Shown here: piece after piece, positions 6,664-11,108 of the stretch
How the letters are laid out: each line of letters opens with the position of its first letter
Position numbering within the stretch: position 1 is the first letter of the stretch
DNA from: JBHEKP01 sp041859375
GTDB lineage: Bacteria > Hydrogenedentota > Hydrogenedentia > Hydrogenedentales > CAITNO01
Length of the DNA stretch: 11,108 nucleotides
Assembly: GCA_041859375.1 (NCBI GenBank)
Contig: JBHEKP010000331.1
Location: forward strand, 1-11,108
Direction of reading: 5' to 3'
Notes under the pieces: model-generated
The model's input: only the letters and a program-made list of their open reading frames with translations
Databases searched by the model: none
Told to the model about the DNA's origin: nothing
Position numbers and translations under genes: made by a program

Positions 6664-7761
6664 TTACCCCGATATCTGGTTCATTATCCGCGCCGTGAGG
6701 GAACGGGCCACGCCGGCCGGCGAAACCACCTTCGGATCCTCCAAACGCACAAAATCGGGGCCTATCTTTTTCACAATGAACCGGCCCTGGAGCTCTTCCC
6801 CCTCCGACACGGTCTGCTCCTTCTCCGTCAGCATCGGATTGTTCAGCTTGAACGTGGCGGTCTTCGCGTCCGGATCGATTTTCACCAGGATGAACTTGTA
6901 ATAGGAAAGCTCGGTGTTCACCTGGTCCATCATCTTGATGATCCGCGAGTCCGTGTCCTTCAGCCCCGCCTGGGATATGTCGGTGGACGCCGCGTCAACG
7001 GTCTCCCGGTTGTAGGGCACGCAGTTCAGGCGGGCCTGCACGTCCTCCATCAGCTTCGTGCGCACCGTCTCCGCGATGGCCTGGTTCTCCGCCGTGTTGT
7101 TGTGCCGCAGGGCGGTCAGCGCCTCCTCAAGGGCCGCCACCGGCGGCTGGCCGCCCGCGAGCATGTCCAGCGCGCGGTTCGGGTACACAAAGGCCTCGGC
7201 CGTGTTTTTCGACTTCATCTCCTTGATGCGGGCCAGCGCGAAATCCGTGCCCAGGTACAGCAGCACCAGACCCGCGATCACGGCCCCCAGGATGAACAGC
7301 TTTTTGCCCACCTCAAAGGAGGGGCCCGCCTGCCGGGGTCTGGGCGTGGAACGGTGCGACGGCCCGCCCGCGTCAAAGGAAACCCCCGCCAGATCGCGGT
7401 GCGCGGGGTCAAGCGCGGGAAGCGACCCGCCGCCCCCGTGCTCCGCCTGGGGCGCGCCCTTCTTGGCGAACCAGGACCGCTGGCGCTCCTCCTTCTCGCG
7501 CTGCTCGGCCTCGATGGACGCCCGCTCCTCCGTCATGAACTGCTCAAGCGCCTCCATGACATTGCCCGAAACGGTGTAGTTCGAGGAGGACTCCCCGCCC
7601 AAATCCTCAACCGTCAGCCGCTCGGTCTCTTTCCTGGGGCGGCCCACAATCGTGCCGCAGTAGCGGCAGCGGTTCGCCATGACGCTGATTTCCATGCGGC
7701 ACTCCGGGCAAAGCCGCATGGGATCCTTGTTCAACCCTTTGTAGTCCGATTCGTTTGCCAT
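6664..7761 (-). CDS. Zinc-ribbon, coiled-coil, single-pass membrane protein of unknown function
   Basis: 365 residues. Near the N-terminus are two CxxC knuckles, C18-P-E-C21 and C32-R-Y-C35-G, a zinc ribbon. Residues 69-95 (MEALEQFMTEERASIEAEQREKEERQR) are helical, probably coiled coil. A Gly/Pro/Ser-rich linker (about 102-148) leads to one membrane helix at about 153-171 (KKLFILGAVIAGLVLLYLG). Beyond it lie a helical region (about 175-285) and a beta-rich C-terminal domain (286-342: YYKFILVKIDPDAKTATFKL, EELQGRFIVKKIGPDFVRLED). The charge pattern suggests the ribbon is cytoplasmic and the C-terminus periplasmic. The last strands recall the small beta domains of GspC/PilP secretion proteins, but the resemblance is loose. 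The start is uncertain: ATG 7761 has AGGA only 1 nt away, while Met15 (7719) has AAGGA at good spacing. No function is assigned. Confidence 0.8.
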   Translation of the reverse strand: MANESDYKGLNKDPMRLCPECRMEISVMANRCRYCGTIVGRPRKETERLTVEDLGGESSSNYTVSGNVMEALEQFMTEERASIEAEQREKEERQRSWFAKKGAPQAEHGGGGSLPALDPAHRDLAGVSFDAGGPSHRSTPRPRQAGPSFEVGKKLFILGAVIAGLVLLYLGTDFALARIKEMKSKNTAEAFVYPNRALDMLAGGQPPVAALEEALTALRHNNTAENQAIAETVRTKLMEDVQARLNCVPYNRETVDAASTDISQAGLKDTDSRIIKMMDQVNTELSYYKFILVKIDPDAKTATFKLNNPMLTEKEQTVSEGEELQGRFIVKKIGPDFVRLEDPKVVSPAGVARSLTARIMNQISG

Positions 7762-7807
7762 ATCCTGAAAAATACCCCTCTACTTCATGGGCAACACAAT
7801 CGGCGGC

Positions 7808-7823
7808 GGCCGCTCCTGCGGCC
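7808..7823 (-). other. GC hairpin in the leader of the zinc-ribbon gene
   Basis: GGCCGC (7808-7813) and GCGGCC (7818-7823) form a perfect 6-bp GC stem around a 4-nt loop. It falls within the predicted transcript leader, about 47 nt upstream of the ATG. No T-tract follows in either direction, so it is not an intrinsic terminator. Role unknown. Confidence 0.3.
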
Positions 7824-7876
7824 CGCTCACTCCGCCCGATTCCCTTCGTCAACTGTCACTTTCTTTCCCTAACGGC

Positions 7877-7905
7877 AGAATACTTATTTTCAGGAAATAA
7901 TGCAA
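7877..7905 (-). promoter_or_regulatory. Candidate promoter for the zinc-ribbon gene
   Basis: On the minus strand TTGCAT (7905-7900) and TATTCT (7882-7877) are separated by 17 bp in AT-rich DNA. The start would be near 7870, leaving a leader of about 109 nt that includes the GC hairpin. Matches are 3/6 and 4/6, helped by exact spacing. Confidence 0.4.
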
Positions 7906-8006
7906 GCATTTAACCCTTTGGTTGACAAAATTCCGTCCGGACAAAAAAGAAAACCGCGCCGGCCCGTCCAACGCCGCCTTTTCAGAATTCACCCCCCCTT
8001 CTGGTG

Positions 8007-8012
8007 TATAAT
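8007..8012 (+). promoter_or_regulatory. Candidate -10 element for the der operon
   Basis: A perfect TATAAT lies 75 bp before the der ATG, in the divergent gap 7762-8086. No good -35 is found 16-18 bp upstream (AGAATT at 7984-7989 is the 17-bp option). A perfect TTGACA at 7922-7927 is too far away to pair with it and has no -10 of its own. So the core promoter is uncertain, perhaps activator-dependent. Confidence 0.35.
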
Positions 8013-8086
8013 CCCAACACCGCCGCCCCCAAAGCGTGTTCCGGTTGTCGGGCTTGGGCGAAAATATGGGGCGGCCGGGGACAAAC

Positions 8087-9517
8087 ATGACTGACTCTCC
8101 CGCTAAAAAACGGAAAAAAACGCCCCTCGTGGCCATTTGCGGCCGGCCAAACGTGGGCAAGTCCACCCTGTTCAACAGGATAATCGGCAAGCACCGGGCG
8201 ATAGTGCATGACGAGGAGGGCATCACCCGCGACCGCTTCTACGGCAACGCGACCTGGTTTGGCAAGTCCTTCCGGGTGGTGGACACGGGCGGCATCATCG
8301 AAAACCCGCTGGACGAAATCTCCAAAAAGATGCAGCAGCAGGTGCGCGCCGCCCTGGACGAGGCCCGCGTGGTCATTCTCGTCCTCGACGGCCAGCAGGA
8401 GCTGACCCGCACCGATTTCCAGGTGGCGGAGGAGCTTCACCGCCTCGGCAAGCCCGTGGTGGTGGCGGCAAACAAGCTGGACAACCACAAGCTTGCGGTC
8501 AACCAGTACGAGTTTTACGAACTCGGGCTGGGCGAGCCGCTGGCCGTCTCCTCGGGGCACAACCTCGGTGTTGAGGACCTGATGGTCCGCGTCACGGAGC
8601 ACCTCCCGGAATCCGCGGCCACCGCCGCGGAGGCCGAAACCACCGAATCCGCCGCCGGCGGGGAAGATGACGACGGGGACGGCGCCGGGGAGCCCGAGGC
8701 CGGGGAGGCGGAAAACCGCCCGGTGCGGGTGGCCATCGTGGGGCGGCCCAACGTGGGCAAATCCTCCTTCGTCAACGCCCTGCTCAACGAGGAGCGCGCC
8801 ATCGTGTCCGAAATCCCCGGCACGACCCGCGACGCCATTGACGTGGATTTCCACTGGCAGGGGAAGGAATACCTCCTGATTGACACCGCCGGGCTGCGCC
8901 GCAAGGCGGGCATCCACGAGGACGTGGAGCGCTTCAGCGTGGCCCGCTCGCTGCGGGCCATCCGCCGCGCCGACGTCTGCCTGGTCATGGTGGAGGCCAC
9001 CGAGGGCCTGGCGGACCAGGACAAGCGGATCATCGGGTACGCCATCGAGAACGGCACCCCGCTGGTGCTCGTCTGGACCAAGTGGGATCTTGTGCATGAC
9101 AAGGAAAAACGCTTCAAGGCGCTGAACGACGACATTGACCTGAAAATGCCCCAGATTAAATTCGTGCCCTGGCTCTCCATCTCGAACGTGACCCGCCAGC
9201 GGGTGTTCAACACCTTCAAGTTCGTGGACAAGGTGGCGGCGGCGGCCAAAAGGCGCGTGTCCACGGCGGAGCTCAACCGCCTGGTGGACCAAATCAAGGC
9301 GAAGCACAACCCGCCCAGCCAGAAGGGAAAGCACGCGAAAATCCTCTACGCGACGCAGGCGGGCGTGAACCCCACCGTGTTCGTCTTTTTTGTGAACCAG
9401 GCGCGCCTCTTCCATTTCAGCTATGTGCGCTTCTTGGAAAACCAGCTCCGCGAGGCCTACGGCTTCGAGGGCGTTCCCATTAAAATCGAGCTGCGCGAGG
9501 AGAAACGGGACAAATGA
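8087..9517 (+). CDS. der: Der (EngA) double-GTPase, ribosome assembly
   Basis: 476 residues from ATG 8087 (E. coli Der has 490). Der has two tandem GTPase domains and a KH-like domain and acts in maturation of the 50S ribosomal subunit. Domain 1 has P-loop GRPNVGKST (19-27), GITRDR switch I, DTGG and G4 motif N129-K-L-D132. An acidic linker (about 174-210, 13 Asp/Glu and no basic residue) leads to domain 2 with GRPNVGKSS (219-227), GTTRDAID and DTAGLRRK. The second G4 motif reads T331-K-W-D334 instead of NKWD. The C-terminal KH-like domain ends with the family's NPTVFVFFVNQ and YVRFLENQLREAYGFEGVPI strings. ATG 8087 was preferred because the residues before it (from in-frame ATGs at 8036 and 8066) do not look conserved; the ribosome site is only GGGGA. 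It overlaps plsY by four bases. Confidence 0.96.
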   Translation: MTDSPAKKRKKTPLVAICGRPNVGKSTLFNRIIGKHRAIVHDEEGITRDRFYGNATWFGKSFRVVDTGGIIENPLDEISKKMQQQVRAALDEARVVILVLDGQQELTRTDFQVAEELHRLGKPVVVAANKLDNHKLAVNQYEFYELGLGEPLAVSSGHNLGVEDLMVRVTEHLPESAATAAEAETTESAAGGEDDDGDGAGEPEAGEAENRPVRVAIVGRPNVGKSSFVNALLNEERAIVSEIPGTTRDAIDVDFHWQGKEYLLIDTAGLRRKAGIHEDVERFSVARSLRAIRRADVCLVMVEATEGLADQDKRIIGYAIENGTPLVLVWTKWDLVHDKEKRFKALNDDIDLKMPQIKFVPWLSISNVTRQRVFNTFKFVDKVAAAAKRRVSTAELNRLVDQIKAKHNPPSQKGKHAKILYATQAGVNPTVFVFFVNQARLFHFSYVRFLENQLREAYGFEGVPIKIELREEKRDK

Positions 9518-10113
9518 CGGCCCATCTACCGGCGGTGCTGGCCCTGTTGGCCTCCTATGCGGCGGGCTCCATTCCGTCCGGCCTGTGGTTCGGCCTCTGG
9601 CTGCGCGGCGTGGACATCCGGGAGCACGGCAGCCGCAACATCGGCGCCACGAACACCCTGCGCGTGCTGGGCAAAAAACTCGGCGGCATGACCCTGGCCT
9701 TTGACGTGCTGAAGGGCCTGCTGCCCGTGGCGGCGGCGGGTTTCGTGCCGTCCCCCCTCGCGCCGGGGCTCCTCCCGGTGCTCTGCGGCATGGCGGCCAT
9801 CCTCGGCCACACCTTCTCCCTCTTCCTGAAGTTCAAGGGCGGCAAGGGCGTGGCCACCAGCACGGGGGTCTTTCTCGCCCTCGCGCCCTGGCAGACCCTG
9901 CTGGCGGCGGCGGTGTTCGGCCTCGTGGTCTGGCGGACGCGCATGGTGAGCGCGGGTTCCATCAGCGCCGCCGCGGCACTGCTGGCGGCGGTGCTCGCGG
10001 GCGGCGCGGACACGCCCGTCACGGTGGTGGCGGTGATCATCGCGGTGCTGGTGGTCTACAAGCACCGCGCCAACATCGGCCGCATCCTGCGGGGCGAGGA
10101 AAACAGGTTCTAG
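9514..10113 (+). CDS. plsY: PlsY, acyl-phosphate:glycerol-3-phosphate acyltransferase
   Basis: 199 residues, standard length. PlsY is an inner-membrane enzyme that transfers an acyl group from acyl-phosphate (made by PlsX) to glycerol 3-phosphate, the first step of phospholipid synthesis in most bacteria. Three loop motifs are visible: GSIPSG (18-23) with VDIREHGSRNIGATN (33-47); GHTFSLFLKFKGGKGVAT (98-115), the glycine-rich phosphate-binding loop; and HRANIGRILRGEE (184-196). Hydrophobic segments between them fit the family's seven-helix fold. One variation is Arg41 in the usual GSGN. The ATG sits in the ATGA overlap with the der stop, with AGGAGA at 9498-9503, so the two are translationally coupled. 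The der-plsY pairing is known from other bacteria. Confidence 0.95.
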   Translation: MTAHLPAVLALLASYAAGSIPSGLWFGLWLRGVDIREHGSRNIGATNTLRVLGKKLGGMTLAFDVLKGLLPVAAAGFVPSPLAPGLLPVLCGMAAILGHTFSLFLKFKGGKGVATSTGVFLALAPWQTLLAAAVFGLVVWRTRMVSAGSISAAAALLAAVLAGGADTPVTVVAVIIAVLVVYKHRANIGRILRGEENRF

Positions 10114-10134
10114 AGGGACAGCGGGGGAGCGTCA

Positions 10135-11108
10135 ATGTTCTCGACTCATGAATGCGCCGCGGCGGTCCTGGTTTTCCTGCTGGCGCTGCTCCTGTTCGTG
10201 CCCATGCTTGCCGGTGACATCACGGGCGAGGACGGCCCCGAATTTGTCACCGCCGCCGCCGTGCTTGGCATCCCCCACCCCCCGGGCTACCCCCTCTACT
10301 GCATGATCGGCCACGCCTTCACCCGACTCCCCCTGGGCACGCTCCCCTGGCGGGTAAGCCTGATGTCCGCCGTGTTTGCGGCGGGCGCGGCGGCCCTGGT
10401 GTCGCTGCTGGCCGCCCGGCTGTTTCAAAACAGTGTGACGGCGCCCGCGGCCGCGCTGGTCATGGCCACCAGGCCGGAATTCGCGCGGCAGGCGGTGGTG
10501 CCCGAGGTTTATTCCATGAACGCCTTTTTCGTGGCCCTGGCGCTCCTGCTGCTTTTCATGTGGCGGACTTCGCGGCGGGACCGGACCCTCGCGTGGTTTG
10601 CCGTGGTCTTCGGGCTGGGCATGACCGTGCACAACACCTTCGCCCTGCTCGCGCCGCTCTTCGCCGCCTTTGTGGTCTGCGTTGACCGGCGCGCTCCGGG
10701 GGGGGGCGCCGCGCGGCTGCTGCCCGCGCCGCGGCGGTGGGCGGTCTATGCGGGGCTCTCCCTCCTTTCCGCCGCCGTGTTCTGGGCGGTCTGCCTCTAC
10801 CTTCCGCTGCGCTCCGCCGCAAACCCGCCCCTGGACTGGGGAAACCCGGAAACACTGGCCAACTGGTGGCGGCACCTGCGGCGGGAGCAGTTCGACTTCA
10901 TGGTGACCCAGTATCCCAGAGGTTTCGGCCGCCTTTGGGAACAGGCGAAAGTCATGGTCGGGCTGTACATGGAGCAGCGCTTCCTCTTTCTGGACCTCGC
11001 CGGGCTGGTGCTGATGCTGTTCGCGGGCCGCAAAAAGGACGCCCTCTTTCTCGCGGCGTGCGCGTTCGCCGTGGTGGCGGGGTTTGTGCTCTGGCAGAAT
11101 TTCGAGCT
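10135..11108 (+). CDS. DUF2723 polytopic membrane protein (TMEM260-like), 3'-truncated by window edge
   Basis: The frame is open from ATG 10135 to the window end (324 complete codons), so the C-terminal part is missing. GGAG at 10126-10129 lies 5 nt upstream, and plsY stops 21 nt before. A first membrane segment (9-26, AAVLVFLLALLLFVPMLA) is followed by the DUF2723 hallmark G31-E-D-G-P-E-F-V-T-A-A and LGIPHPPGYPLY (44-55), then LPWRVSLMSAVFAA. Further hydrophobic helices follow (AAGAAALVSLLAARL, NAFFVALALLLLFMW, WAVYAGLSLLSAAVFWAVCLYLPL) with a soluble loop NPPLDWGNPETLANWWRHLRR. DUF2723 proteins are GT-C-like; the human relative TMEM260 is a protein O-mannosyltransferase. In bacteria the substrate is mostly unknown. 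Likely the third gene of the der operon. Confidence 0.88.
   Translation, partial: MFSTHECAAAVLVFLLALLLFVPMLAGDITGEDGPEFVTAAAVLGIPHPPGYPLYCMIGHAFTRLPLGTLPWRVSLMSAVFAAGAAALVSLLAARLFQNSVTAPAAALVMATRPEFARQAVVPEVYSMNAFFVALALLLLFMWRTSRRDRTLAWFAVVFGLGMTVHNTFALLAPLFAAFVVCVDRRAPGGGAARLLPAPRRWAVYAGLSLLSAAVFWAVCLYLPLRSAANPPLDWGNPETLANWWRHLRREQFDFMVTQYPRGFGRLWEQAKVMVGLYMEQRFLFLDLAGLVLMLFAGRKKDALFLAACAFAVVAGFVLWQNFE

Noticed and set aside
6568..7872. 434-codon plus-strand frame opposite the zinc-ribbon gene
   Set aside because: Arg/Leu/His-rich shadow translation. The minus-strand frame has the paired CxxC motifs, a membrane helix and normal composition.
7922..7927. Perfect TTGACA upstream of der as its -35 box
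   Set aside because: No acceptable -10 lies 16-18 bp downstream, and the perfect TATAAT at 8007 is 79 bp away.
7982..9415. 477-codon minus-strand frame opposite der
   Set aside because: Der on the plus strand is unmistakable; the antisense frame is an effect of codon bias.

Overview
The window comes from a GC-rich bacterial chromosome, probably a Gram-negative organism with an LPS-bearing outer membrane: it carries an LptD-type LPS-assembly barrel, a lipobox lipoprotein and the housekeeping genes der and plsY. The oxidoreductase C-terminal type, the DUF2723 membrane protein and the many Pro/Ala-rich secreted segments resemble uncultivated bacteria of the Planctomycetes/Lentisphaerae/Hydrogenedentota kind. 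That placement is an impression from protein style, not a phylogeny. There is no sign of a mobile element, CRISPR array, toxin-antitoxin pair or defence island.

Layout. (1) 2-136: the last 44 residues of a Gfo/Idh/MocA-type oxidoreductase, plus strand. (2) 170-246: tRNA-Arg(UCU), minus strand. (3) 247-574: a gene-free stretch holding a perfect 12-bp palindrome, a tandem 10-bp repeat, a good sigma70-type promoter and a leader of about 195 nt. (4) 575-4520, plus strand: a compact operon of a PfkB-family kinase, a small secreted Pro/Ala-rich protein overlapping it by 8 nt, and an LptD-like protein. (5) 4524-7761, minus strand: a zinc-ribbon single-pass membrane protein with its own promoter, then a lipoprotein and a GT-C-like polytopic membrane protein 2 nt apart. 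The last of these converges on lptD with 3 nt between the stop codons. (6) 7762-8086: a divergent promoter region. (7) 8087-11108, plus strand: der, plsY (ATGA overlap) and a DUF2723 membrane protein that runs off the window end.

How the genes fit together. Most of the window concerns the cell envelope: LPS delivery to the outer surface (LptD), the first acyl transfer of phospholipid synthesis (PlsY), two polytopic proteins of the glycosyltransferase-C type, a lipoprotein and a zinc-ribbon membrane protein. Der is a ribosome-assembly GTPase; its neighbourhood with plsY is known from other bacteria. The most interesting points are the kinase / Pro-Ala-rich / LptD cassette with its regulatory-looking promoter, an LptD reduced to two cysteines in the mature protein, and an unassigned zinc-ribbon membrane protein. 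I do not see a clearly new multi-gene system.
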